Assembly (NCBI GenBank): GCA_035235625.1
Contig: CP141142.1
Span: 44,309,644-44,373,643, forward strand
DNA length: 64,000 bases
Source of the DNA: Saururus chinensis
Lineage: Eukaryota; Streptophyta; Magnoliopsida; Piperales; Saururaceae
Reading direction: 5' to 3'
Shown here: positions 35,653-47,000 of the stretch, piece by piece
Layout: every line of letters starts with the position of its first letter
How positions within the stretch are numbered: the stretch's first letter is position 1
The notes under the pieces: model-generated
Told to the model about the DNA's origin: nothing
The model's database searches: none
The model's input: the letters and a program-made list of their open reading frames with translations, nothing else
Made by a program: the position numbers and the translations under genes

Positions 35653-36570
35653 ATGGCAAAAGAAATGGTTAAATTATTACTTAACAATGACGGACGCACA
35701 TAAGGATTATTAATTAAGAAACCATCTACATATGATGAATTTGAGATACAAGTAGCTAGCAAGGTTGGGTAGGATCGAAGAAGATGCAAAATCACTATAA
35801 AATGTGTTATTCCAACATATGGATCAAATTCGAGACAAATATGTATAAATAATGATGCATCTATGAGTTTTATGATTGACCTCTCCCGTCACATAATTTG
35901 TTTCGACTTATTTCTCGTAAAAGAGGCTCACGTGCCTAGTGAAAGGCGGAGTAGTTCACATAGGAGCTCTCACAAGAGCTCACACAAGAGCTCTGAAAGA
36001 AATGTAAACAATGAAAGGTATATGCAACTGCCAGTGGACGATGAAGAAGAAGGAAATTTATCTATGACGATAGCTTCAAATGAATGTCATAGGTCATCTG
36101 CCCCTATTTACGAAGGAAGGAAGTGGACCTAATTGGAGGTAAGGTTTATTAAGTTGTGAATCCTTTTTGAATCTTATAATTATCAATGAAATATAGGACG
36201 TTGAATTTTGAATTTTGTGTGTAATATGGAAGGTACACAACGCATGCACACAAGTCATTTAGCTTTCTCAAGGCGGTGCATGGTAGGGAACTCAAAGTTC
36301 GATGGGCATTCATTACCCCTACACAGGTGTTGGTCATATCGATGCTGGACCATCTAATCAAAGGTAAAATATATACTCATAAATGAAATATAACATTTTT
36401 AGGCATATGAAATTTAATACATATGCGATGTTCATATGTAGGGGCGCTTATGTCCACAATGAAAATATTGATGGAAATGAGGCTAATGAAGGTGAAGATA
36501 ATATTAGTGAAGCAAGTGGAGAAGATTCTGACATGAACGACGAAGGGGTCAGAGGTGAAGAAAGCGCTTA
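35653..36570 (+). pseudogene. MULE 2 transposase N-terminal region, decayed
   Basis: The plus strand starts MAKEMVKLLLNNDGR, followed after a stop by LLIKKPSTYDEFEIQVASKV and DRRRCKITIKCVIPTYG, then a Ser/His-rich linker and acidic runs (EANEGEDNISEASGEDSDMN). This layout resembles the PB1-like and acidic N-terminal region of plant MuDR transposases. Stop codons interrupt it near 35700, 35770, 36132 and 36571. No DDE, SWIM or zinc-knuckle part remains. Assignment rests on pattern resemblance and on its position in the element. Confidence 0.6.
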
Positions 36571-36574
36571 ACAG

Positions 36575-37440
36575 ATGGTTGACGGCGAGGGGGATGATGT
36601 GGTAGACAATGCAATTGCTACAAATGATATGAATAGAGATGATGTGGAGATGTATGAGCCAGATCGTGTAATGCTCCAGTTTAACCTGGAGCAAGTGGTC
36701 CCACCTTCTACCATCGAGTTTGTTCATCACATAATTCAACAGGGTCACCATATTACGGATTGGGCTACACATCATGTATCATATATCGCTCGATGGGAGA
36801 TAGGAGAGCCACTATTAGCCATGGGGAGATGGCTACAACATTACGAGATGTACGTAGTGCATATATGCAGTGGTATTTACCAATTACATAGTGATATATT
36901 TTACCGCATGATGATGTAGAGGAGATGTCATATCAACTTAGGGGTGTGTCTGAGGTAGCTTTGGTAAGTATAGTGTGATGTACGCATGAGCATTTGACTA
37001 ACACAATTAACACCTATACATCGGGTGAGGACTTGTTAGCATCATGTTAGCGAATGCTTAAGAATCATGATGATATCCTTTGTAGCTTGCCACTACTTAG
37101 TCGGTGATTACGAATATTCATACACATTATCCTGTTGATGAGGCCGCTCAAACATAGCCGAGGCACGATTCATTTCATGATATTCTATCTTCATTAGTAG
37201 TGCATAGCTCTCCTCCCCGTTCATTATTTCTAGTCACTGCACATGTAGCTCAATCAAATCTGATTTTATGTTATAGATGACATTGGCTAGCTTGTGTTGA
37301 GCCATCTATTACTTATGCTGAGTTGGAGCCAAAGCACATCTAGAGCCAGAGCCACATCTGGAGCCGGAGTAGGCAGATCATGAGGAGGAGCTCATACAGC
37401 ACCGTTGAGGTCGAGGCCGAGGTCAAGGATGTAGGAGATC
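36575..37440 (+). pseudogene. PMD gene C-terminal remnant in MULE 2
   Basis: 36575-36919 reads EMYEPDRVMLQFNLEQVVPP, IEFVHHIIQQGHHITDWATH and SYIARWE, closely matching the MULE 1 PMD gene at 26094-25810. Weaker matches continue, including GVSEVALV-like sequence and the Glu/Pro-rich tail up to the GRGRG-type end near 37400-37440. The upstream two thirds of the PMD gene and nearly all of the transposase are missing, so the acidic transposase N-terminal region now runs almost directly into the PMD C-terminus. Confidence 0.8.
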
Positions 37441-37732
37441 ATGACATTGAGTGTATTAGCTTTGCTATATATTTCTTTTAAACTAAACATTTTATTAACA
37501 TGTGATGCAACATATTTAATAAACATTTCTATTTTATGTTTGTTTTTATTAATTGATGTAAATAACTTTAATGTTATGTTTGTTATGCATAGAATGTGTG
37601 GAATGAATGAACATGTGTACGTGTTGAATGAATGAACAAGGACAAGGGTTAAAGTTAGTTTCAAAATAGTCTTTAAAAAAAATTTGATTTCATCCTTTAA
37701 AAGGACAAAATTAGTACATAAGCCGCTTATGC

Positions 37733-40700
37733 TGTCATGACCCGAATTTTTAAAACCCTTTTTAAATAAAGGACACGCGATAAATCACGATAAATTTATT
37801 ATTATTATTTTTATTCGGATCGGGCCAACATCACCCTCTATTAGTTGCCTACATACTTATCAGACAACATCTCTAATGTTTCCAATAAGATCGGTTCTAG
37901 ACATAGTTTTGCCTAATACTACACTATACTAAGAAGCATAGTATCACACATGTAATGCTTAAATAGTTTCAAGCAACCTACATTTTATGAAGTCCTTTAA
38001 TCATTCCATTTGTTCTAATTAAACAAGCAATATCAATCAATGTTATTAATTACCTCTCGAACCATTATTCAATAATTAATATCCCTATCTAATCCTAATG
38101 ACGGACAGACTCATCAGATGTCAACCTAAGTGACAAATGATAATGAAACACCTGGAATCCACCAGGAAGTACCATTACCCCTCCTAGCCTAAGAAGGACC
38201 TGACCAGAGTGGAAGAGCATGACCCACAACTGCACCTGAACAGAAGTGGCGGGAAAAGCCAACCAAGTAGGATGTCAGCTAATCCAATTGCGTGTACACT
38301 AAAAGATCCTCAATAGATGTGGTGAGCTCGGCTCACGCAGAGCTCCCTTCAATGGGGAGGTGCAACTACACAGTCAAATCAACGGCTCCTCAATAGAGCT
38401 AAAACTCAGGAAACCATTCTAAACCCTATCTTGCTCATCTATAAGCCAGGATTACAAATGACTATCCCAAACCCTATTAGTCCCTTCTAGACTACGGTTT
38501 AAAACTCTAAATTGTCATCGGTTTATAAACCAAGGCTTATCGTCAGGTCAAAGGCTTTGTTCACTGTATGCACTAGTCCCAGACCTCTCTGAGGTATTTT
38601 AGTCTTTATCTTGATTAGGTGTTATCGCCCAATCCAAAGCTATCCACCTAAACAATTATTCTTTCAATAATCTTCAACTAGTAATAAGTTACTATCACAA
38701 CATCAATATAAAAAATCAAAACAAAGAACATAAACAATTAGAACCACAAAGGTCCAAGCAGATCATAATATCAATAATCAAAATCAATAATGATATTATA
38801 ATTACTTGAGCTCTTGTGCCCTAACCCTCCTTAGGTTGACTTATTAAATCTCTTTAAAAAAACTCATTATAATGCACCCGAGGGCATTAAGGTAATTATC
38901 CAATATTGAATATGGTCCTCTCTGCTCTCGAGTAAGTCTTTAACCTCTCAAAAGGTTTCAATATCACATTGGCCCGTTAATAACATCCACGCGAATACGG
39001 GCCATTTTGCATAAGGGTATTTAGATCATTTGGTTTAAGGCCTTAATGACATCTAACGGGTCCAAAATTGAACTCAAGCATATTACTTGACTTCATGGAC
39101 TCTGTGTAATTTTCCTGGCATGTGACTGGGTTGTGAACCCCTTGAACCGACCAAGGTTGACTTAACGTTTTATGATTAACCCTAGGGGGAGAACAATCAA
39201 TTATCTACACACTAGGATTTTTCCCCACTTGTAGATTGGTCTAACTTTAGGTTACCCATTACAATCTCATTGAGAAATTTCCTAATTTTTAAGATTACTC
39301 ATAGGCCACTGAACCGGAGCCCCGAAGTCGGGTAAGTAGTTTTCACACGACAATTTTACTACAAAGGTTAAAAGAGTAATTTTATAATCACTAGGATTTT
39401 TCCCCAATTTGAAACTTGGTCAGAATACTCCCACACCTCTTGGGGTCCTTGACTATTTTTCTAGAATTTTTTTGAAACTTTTAGCCCTTGGACCGGACCC
39501 AGTTCGCTCCATTCTTTCATTTTTTTTAAATCGAATCGGTTTGGTTCAGGTCGACGACTAGCAACGCAGATCATCTTCTCCACGTCCAGCTAATGGCGGA
39601 AACGCCTCTGGCAGCCACAGTGAGGCGGCAGCCAGGGCCTATGGGATCGCCATCACGTGACGATTCTGACACCCCTAGTCTAGCCGCCGCCCAGTGGCTG
39701 CCATGGCGGTAAAACGCCACCCTTTTTTTTTGTTCTGCTGCAAATCAACAACAATGACCGCCGGCCACTTGTCATGGCCTGGCGAGGGACTGGATCAACT
39801 AGATCGCCATCACAAGGCATGTTCGGATGCCCAGATCCGATCACAAGCCTTTGACGCTCGATTGTTCCCCTTTTTTTTTAACCTACTATGACGACCTAGC
39901 GGCAGCCGATTCGCTGCCTCCAAGGCCGCCATGGCCAGGGCCGACACGCCGCTCCAGCAATGGGTCCAACCACCAATGGTCGGCCGGTGACTGGCCAGCA
40001 GTCAGAAAACATATACGGTGCAATGAAAGTGAATAGTGATTGCAGAAATCACTATTTACATCATTTACAAAAATGATTTATATTTTAATAATGAAACATC
40101 TTTGATCTCAATTCAAAATCCTACCTTGAATGTCATGGCTGGGGTTTTCTAAATAACGTTTTCGAAGTAAATGCAGCGGAAAATTTGAGTAATAATTTTT
40201 TTTTTCAAGTCAAATCATGCAAACCATCGACTAAAATAACCCCAATCCGTGACTATTGTTTTTCAACATATTGATAATATCAAATCATGAATAATCATAA
40301 TAGTCGATAGAATTCATTAAATAAAGAGCCAGGTCTCGTCCATGTGCAAAATCTGATAACTAATAGAGAATAACAAATAAGGTATACAATGGCAACTCTC
40401 GTGCCTTATTACAATCTACTGAAAAAAAGCAAATCCTACTCTGAAGCAGTGAGTTCCCGCTCCACAAAACCAGCTACTCTGCTACTCCTCGTCTGAGGTA
40501 CCTGCATCACGAAGATGCATGAGTATACCCACTTATACTCAATAGGATCAACAAGTTTATAAAACCCATCAAGGAACTAAGCTTACCTTTTTTAATTATT
40601 AATCATAAGCCACTGAGAATTTATTCTAAAGTTATTTAGCTCTTGTTATAACCAAGTCTTTAACCCATTCTCAAAGTGTTAAAAGCCTCAATATCAGAGA

Positions 40701-43250
40701 CTAAACCACCAAAGTGAAACAAAACTGATGCAGAAGTTAATCTCTACAGCAACTCTTAATACCAGACTCCAACCTTGGAGTAGACTGCTTAACAGCAGCT
40801 TGACCCAAACCCTCAAGGCTCTCAATAGCCTGCTACGAGTCTGAAGGAATGGATCCCAACTGTGTTCATAGCCACAGATTGGCAAGAAACACAAGCCTTC
40901 CATGATGCTCATGTAACTCCGCTTTTCGTACGCACTATATGGTCCTGGGAAAACCTGCGGAAGACCCGCGGTAAAGACCTTCTAGTCAATACCCAAACCG
41001 TTGTGGCGATGGAGAAACGTATCGCAATCTCCACCATTCCCCAACTATGGGAAAAGTAAGTCTTTGCAGACTTTTCAGATAAAATTCCAAAGAACCTAAA
41101 ACTCTATGGCTCAAGGTTCCGCATAAAACAAGTACAGTCCAAAATAATTTATTTATGTCACACATTCGCTCAAATGAACGAATATGTTCTCACACCGTTC
41201 ATTAACCCCTAATCACCCCTGAAGGTAAATTAGTATATTTAAAATATTAATGAAGGTACTATTAGTCATTTAACCCCTCATGCCCCATGGCAAGGTTTTA
41301 ACTAATTATTATTATTATTATTATTATTTCACCATTTATAAATATATACTTGTATATGTATTCTAATAAGATACAAAATTGGAGTATTTTAGACTAAACC
41401 GGCCCAAAAATCCTCAGGACCGGACCGGTTCAGGAGGAGATGCCCTGGGTCGGCCCACAAGGAAAAAGCCTCACGGGGTCGTCTTCCCCGTGAGCCTTCT
41501 TCTTCTCCCAGAAGTGCGCAGACTCAGGGAGAGTGGCCTGGAGCATCGCCGCCGGTCTGGCAGCTTGGGTCTGCCGAAACTTCTCCGCCGCCCACTCCTC
41601 AGCCTTCCGGGATGGGGTGAGATGTCAAGCACCACCCCCAACCACCCTGTCCCGCTGCCTCTTCACGCCCGGGAAAAACAGAGGCCGACAGCCAATGAGC
41701 CGCCAATCGTCTGTTAGGTCCAGAACCGCTGGTGATTTCCTCCGTTGACCCCTGGATGCGTTCAAAAGCATGTTCGGCACCACCAGTGCAATCTCCCATC
41801 TGCTCCTCACTTCTCACAATATTTAGACGCAAAAATAGAGTCTCGTTGTCTCATGTAAAACGAGCAGCAGAGACTCCGCTCTGCGTCTGTGCTGCCGAAG
41901 AACAGACTAGAGCCGACCCTTAGAGCAGCCAGGGCAGCACTGGTCATTTCGCGGCGAGCAAAACTATTCCGCAATCGGCCGCAACCGTCAAGCTTACAGT
42001 CAAGCATGCCGGCCGGGAGTTGCAGACGGAAATTCATTTTTTTTTATGAGTCGATCATGCCTTGTGCTCTTGCAGAGGCCATGTAACCGATCTTAAATTC
42101 CCTTCTACAACCAACAGCTACTTCAGTAAGAGTTATCATACGTTCAAACAGTCGTAACTTCTTCTACGTACATCAATTCTATAATCATGAAACCGAACAA
42201 CCATAAGCCAAAAATACAACTGCCGATTTCAGTAATCCGGTTCCAATATTTACAGTATTGCTAAATATCTAACAGATTAAGCTTTTAAGTATAAGCCTAT
42301 TCCTACAACTGAATTTTATAAATAAGGATCCTACCTCTTCCGATGGTACCTTCGTGCCCGCTCCTCCTCCTCACCTCCTTTTCCAGCGACGAACCTTCTT
42401 ATCCGGCCACTAGAACCTCCAAGCCCTCAACCTTAATGGCTTTCTCACAGCTTATGAAGAAGGAGATGGAGGCTAGGGTTCTTTTAAGGTGGGTTTAAAT
42501 AAGATAAGGAGGGGAGAAGCCTTGTTTTATATGGAGAAGGTAGTAATACGTGATGCCAATTACCCCTAGGCCAAGTCACCACCTAAGTGGTCCCCACTAG
42601 GTGACCCTACCCAATCTAAGCCCTTAATAAATAAATAACCCTAATTATGCTAATTCTTCAACAATTAATCCTAAAAAAAAACATAAAACATAGCCAAAAA
42701 TTCAGAAAATTACCTTGAAAATCCTGGATGCTACATTGAAGGCCGAGTTGTCGTCGATCCACCATCGCCAATGCTTTACCAGAGTCTCGCTGAAAAATTC
42801 CCTCATTTCCTTTACCGTCCAAAAAGCTCCCCCAATTTGCCCTAATTCCTTATTTTCATAGGCATAAGATTAGGGCTCCTAATTCCACAAGAAATTAGAC
42901 CAGAATCTCTTCAATTAAACAACCAAATTGGGCCCAAAAACACAATTTCAAAATACAAATTGATCGGGCCCGTATAGTGACTTAAAGAGATAATTCGTGC
43001 ATCTAATTTGAGTAAACAGGCCCTGTATGATATGTTTAATTTCGAACGGTCGTATCTCTTTCATCTAAACTCTAATTCGCGTATTCTTGGTGGCGTTTTG
43101 AAGCTCTATTTGTCTACTTTCTAATAGAATTAGTTTCAGCCACAAATTTTATCTAAGGAGGAAGTTATTTTACTAAGAATGTCAATAGCTCAAGCACCCT
43201 ATTTTTTACGTATTTGATTTTTAAAACCTAAAAAAATTAAAGATATTACA
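37733..43250 (+). mobile_element. LTR-like repeat family, copy B, nested in MULE 2
   Basis: Begins TGTCATGACCCG and ends GATATTACA, with TATGC before (37728-37732) and TATGT after (43251-43255), a plausible 5-bp target duplication with one change. Start and end match copies C and D (TGTCA..ACC..., AAACCCTTTTTAAA; end block GAACGGTCGTATCTC...TTCTTGGTGGCGTTTTGAAG). At 5.5 kb it is too long for a simple solo LTR of the 1.18-kb copy D. A second start-like motif TGTCATGGCTGGGGTTTT near 40132 suggests internal structure (two LTR-like parts or a further insertion). It includes GC-rich islands at 39540-40020 and 41380-42060 without recognisable protein domains. Confidence 0.65.
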
Positions 43251-43425
43251 TATGTTATTTTCAATATGTAAAATTATGTAATTTTGTCCTTCTAAAGTTG
43301 TCTTCTAAAAGGACAAAATCACTATATATGGCAATTTTATCGTTTGGAAGGTGATTTCATTATTCTAAAAGACGAAACTGGATTAATTCTTATATAAACT
43401 ATTAAACTGATTTCAACTTATCTTA
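43251..43425. repeat. Right subterminal repeat of MULE 2
   Basis: Carries TTTTGTCCTTCTAAAG, TTCTAAAAGGACAAAATCA and TGATTTCATTATTCTAAAAG. Read inversely it matches the left end around 34590-34700. The match stops within a palindrome at about 43415-43420, where the methyltransferase exon copy begins. Confidence 0.75.
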
Positions 43426-43670
43426 CTTTTATATAAAATTTATTATTGGATATTTAAGGTAGTGAAGTTGACAATAAAAAGGATGTCTCTGTTTGGACTA
43501 ACGAGGAACTTGAGGCAAATGAAATTGCCACCTCCGGGAATACAACTCCCGAAGATTTATCAGACACAGGAGAGGTGATCTACCCCTAAAGCTTCTTCAA
43601 TATTGTTCGCTTATATTATTTTTTTAAAATATTATTATAATTAAGTAGCATATTTTCTTAATAAATTTAG
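43419..43670 (+). pseudogene. Copied DRM exon 2 with intron flanks, inside MULE 2
   Basis: Matches 44537-44790 of the adjacent DRM gene: intron end (CTTACTTTTATATAAAATTT), exon (43459-43574 against 44574-44693) and the following intron up to AAGTAGC and the edge of the LINE copy. The exon copy is 116 nt instead of 120, having lost one G at the acceptor side and three bases in the GGCTCTTTTG part. Most substitutions are C-to-T or G-to-A. GAGGCAAATGAAATTGCCAC and AATACAACTCCCGAAGAT are identical. It is in the same orientation as the gene, lies between the right subterminal repeat and the tip of MULE 2, and cannot be spliced in frame. Confidence 0.88.
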
Positions 43671-43705
43671 TAAATATTTTTTATTATTATTTAAATAAAT
43701 TTTCT

Positions 43706-44081
43706 TTTATTTTACAAAACTAAAAGAGTTGCAAAACGTACGTGGCAGGGCGCGGTAGTTTTCAGTGGCTAAATCTAATCGCCTGCACTTGCCGCCGTTG
43801 GGCGGCGGGGCGATTCGGTCCCGAGTCGTCTGCATTCCATTTCTTGTCGGATTTTATTCACCAAAACACAAGGTAAATTGATGAATTCCTCGTTAGTGTC
43901 CTTTATGCAAGCATATTCATTCCTCAACTGTTTTTCTTATTTTTTATTTAATTTCCAGTGATTGAAGTTCTTGGCTTTCGCAAGTTTTTGGGTATCAACT
44001 TCTTTTTAGGTTATCGGAGGTCAAATTTTAAACAGTTATGGTCATTATTTTCTCGTTTTTCTTCAATTTGATAGGATAAAA
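43706..44081 (+). promoter_or_regulatory. DRM promoter and 5' untranslated exon
   Basis: The MULE 2 tip at 43705 is followed almost directly by a GC-rich leader (CCGCCGTTGGGCGGCGGGGC) ending CAAAACACAAG at 43872 before GT. That reads as a 5' untranslated exon, spliced to the exon starting at 44075 that carries the start codon at 44082. No TATA box is obvious. Core promoter elements must lie in the short interval next to, or inside, the MULE end. Confidence 0.6.
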
Positions 44082-47000
44082 ATGAATAATAGCCCGTATT
44101 TTCTAGCCATAAAGAATGAGGTCAGTTGTTTGTTTCTTTTTTTTTTTATTTCTTTTTACTTAAGGCTTCATTTTCTCCATCCATTTTAATGCTCGAACTG
44201 CTGGTACCTTTGAGAGCTTGTTCTCCACTTCTGAAAGGCATGCACTTTCCTATGACGAGAGTTAAATTTGTGGCTTATCTATTTCATGCATGTTAATGCT
44301 TCGTATTATTGCTTCTACTTTAATTCACATTTTGTTATTTGGAACTTATTTGGTACTCACTTTGTTGCTATTTTTGTCCGCCCAAAACTTATCTTTCACC
44401 GAAGGTCAGCGTGAATCTTAATCTATTGCGACCGAGCTAAAAAGGAATTTTAATATCTTGTGAAGTAATGGTAAGCTTTCAGCCTCATGCATTATACATT
44501 TTTACTTAAAAATGTTGGCTTTACTTTTATATAAAATCTTACTTTTATATAAAATTTGTTATTGGATTTTTAGGGTAGCGAAGTTGACAGTGAAGAGGAT
44601 GGCTCTTTTGTTTGGACTGATGAGGAGCTTGAGGCAAATGAAATTGCCACCTTGGGGAATACAACTCCCGAAGATCTCTTAGACACAGGAGAGGTGATCC
44701 ACCTCTAAAGCTTCTTCAATGTTGTTAGCCTATATTATCTCTTGAGAACATTATCATAATCTAAGTAGCGCCTTTTCCCAGCAAATTGGGGTCAGCAACA
44801 TGGATCTTACACCTCTATTTTAGCATATTTTGTGTCAACTTTTACGTAAGAGATAACATAGTCATATTCTTCCTTATTAACTCTATTCAAGTTCTCTTAG
44901 GTCTCTCTCCCCCTTTTGGCATCATTTACATAAAATCCTTCCAACTTTCTTAATGGGGTAACTATTAGTCTTCTTTTCACATTTCTATACCAACGCAACT
45001 TACACTCCCTGAGCTTCTCCCCTAAATATGTTACCCCTAAGTTCTCACGTATACACTTATTTCTAATCATATCTTTCCTAGTTATTCTACTTATCCCCCT
45101 TAGCATCCTCATTTTAGCCACATTCAGTTATCTATATGACTTTTCTTTGGTGGTCAACATTCTACTCCATAGAGTATTGCGGGCCTAATAGCAGTCTTAT
45201 AGAACTTACCTTTAAGCCTATTTAGGATTTTCCTATAACACAATACTCTTGACATATCCCTCCATTTTACCCACCCCGCATTAATCCTATGTACGACATC
45301 ACTAAGTAATATCTCTCTTTTTATGGATAATGGAGCCCAAATATCGGAATTGTTCAAATCTTGACACTTCTTGCCCATCTATTTCGACTAAAGTTCTACC
45401 TATAGTTCTCCTTTCTTTAACGTTAAATTTCATATACTTTATCTTAGTCTTACTTATTTTAAAACTTCTTTATTCTTGAGCTTCCCTCCATAGTTCTAGT
45501 TTGGCATTTAACTCTGTTATAATCTCGTCAACCAAAATTATGTCATCCGCAAAAGCAAGCACCAAGGTATCATATCTTGTGTATGTGTAATTAGTTCATC
45601 CATAACTAAAGCAAAAAGATGAGGGCGTGAGGCTTACCCTTGATGCAGTTAGTTTGTATTATTTCTTGAAAACAAACTCTGAAATATGTACAAGATGCAA
45701 ACATGTTAGTATACAAAATATTGACATGCAATTAGACATGCTGGTTGAGATTGTCAGTGATTGGGATGAACACCTGCATAATCTACGAGGCACAAAGTTT
45801 TGTCAGCATTTCCATATATAACATGCTGCCTTGTTCTATTTATCTTATGTGGATTTTTATTCTTTTTGTGTTTTAGGAGACCTCAGCTTGCACATCTCAA
45901 TCAAAGCTCGTGTCTCATTTTGTTGGAATGGGTTTCTCTCTAGCAATGGTAACCGAGGCTATAGATGAAAAAGGTACTTGCAAAGTGGACTTTGTAACAT
46001 GAAGCTTGTGAGCAACACCTGATTTTTATGTATTGATTCTGGAGCTTTTTGTTACTCTTGTTAGGAGAAGATAATGCAGATGCAGTACTAGAAGCTCTGC
46101 TAACTAATTCAGTAAGTAACAATATTGTTTTTGGATTATTCTTGTTAGGATTGAACTTTTAGAAATTGAATTTGTGCTTGATAGTGATGCATTGGTTTAT
46201 GCTGCAAGGCCATCTCTAAATAGGCACTACATTGCCCTGGAATTTTCAAACATGCAGCAACTTCATATAAACTATTTACTTGAAATGTGGATCATTAGGA
46301 TGACAAATCTGTCATATAGATTGTGAATATTTAATTTTTGTTATTAGTTTTATTTGGATAAGGAATGTAAGTGTTGTCTGATTTCATCTATTAACCTTTT
46401 CTAGTTAGTTGAGTGCAGTAGGCTCCAGGGCTATAGTAGAACCCAACTTATATCAAGCAAGTGGGATCCTACTTGTTCCTCTCCTGCAAATTCCGTAAGC
46501 TATGCCAAGTTGAAGTTACTCTCCAATGCCATTTGCTTTTATTATATACATTATATTAGATTAAATAACAAAGTGTTTGGGCTAGCTGGTGAGTTTGTCT
46601 CTAGCCTGTTCTTTAAATTGGTATAGCTGTTTTGAGCTATAAGCCTTGTAGTCAACTTGATTATTTAGGTGATATCACAAAGGCCTTGTGCAAAATAATT
46701 GAAAATTTGTTCCTAGAAATGATCACATAAGTGATAATATCAATCAGGGACAGAAGATAGTTTAGTTGGTGCCCTGGAATTTTTAAGTATAAAGGGGCCA
46801 CATGTTGATCATTGCCTGTAAATGTTGCACTCAATTAATTCAAATATTTGGGCACTTCAAATATGTTATCTTAGATCATTTTCTCCTTAATTTTTGAATT
46901 AGCAAATGCTAGCTGTTTACGTGTAAATCATAATAATTCAATTTTTTTCGGTTCAGAATTTAGAACCTTGTACCTCTCAATCAAAGCTCTGTTTGCATTT

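Larger units (their letters stand above)
34430..43705. mobile_element. MULE 2: internally deleted, split, with a DRM exon copy
   Basis: The left end GGGAAATTATTTAAATAAT at 34430 is followed by modules matching MULE 1: AAATATTTACC, CCCAAAGTGGTG, a GGCGCCAG block at about 34503-34540, then palindromes with arms TTTCATCCTT/AAGGACAAAA. The right end is found after a large insertion. 43251-43425 mirrors the left subterminal region (shared inverted GTTTAATAGTTTATA and GATTTCGTC), and the AT-rich tip TAAATATTTTTT...ATTATTTAAATAA ends at about 43705. Candidate 9-bp flanks CTTATTTTT (34421-34429) and TTTATTTTA (43706-43714) match at 7 of 9. Without the nested 37733-43250 insertion the element is about 3.76 kb. 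It keeps only pieces of transposase and PMD genes and cannot move itself. Confidence 0.78.

Noticed and set aside
41379-42086. Cluster of overlapping frames of about 60-112 residues
   Set aside because: GC-rich island within the LTR-like copy B; frames overlap on both strands and show no domain.
44897-45378. Two minus-strand frames as host genes
   Set aside because: They are reverse transcriptase C-terminal pieces of an RTE LINE lying in a DRM intron.
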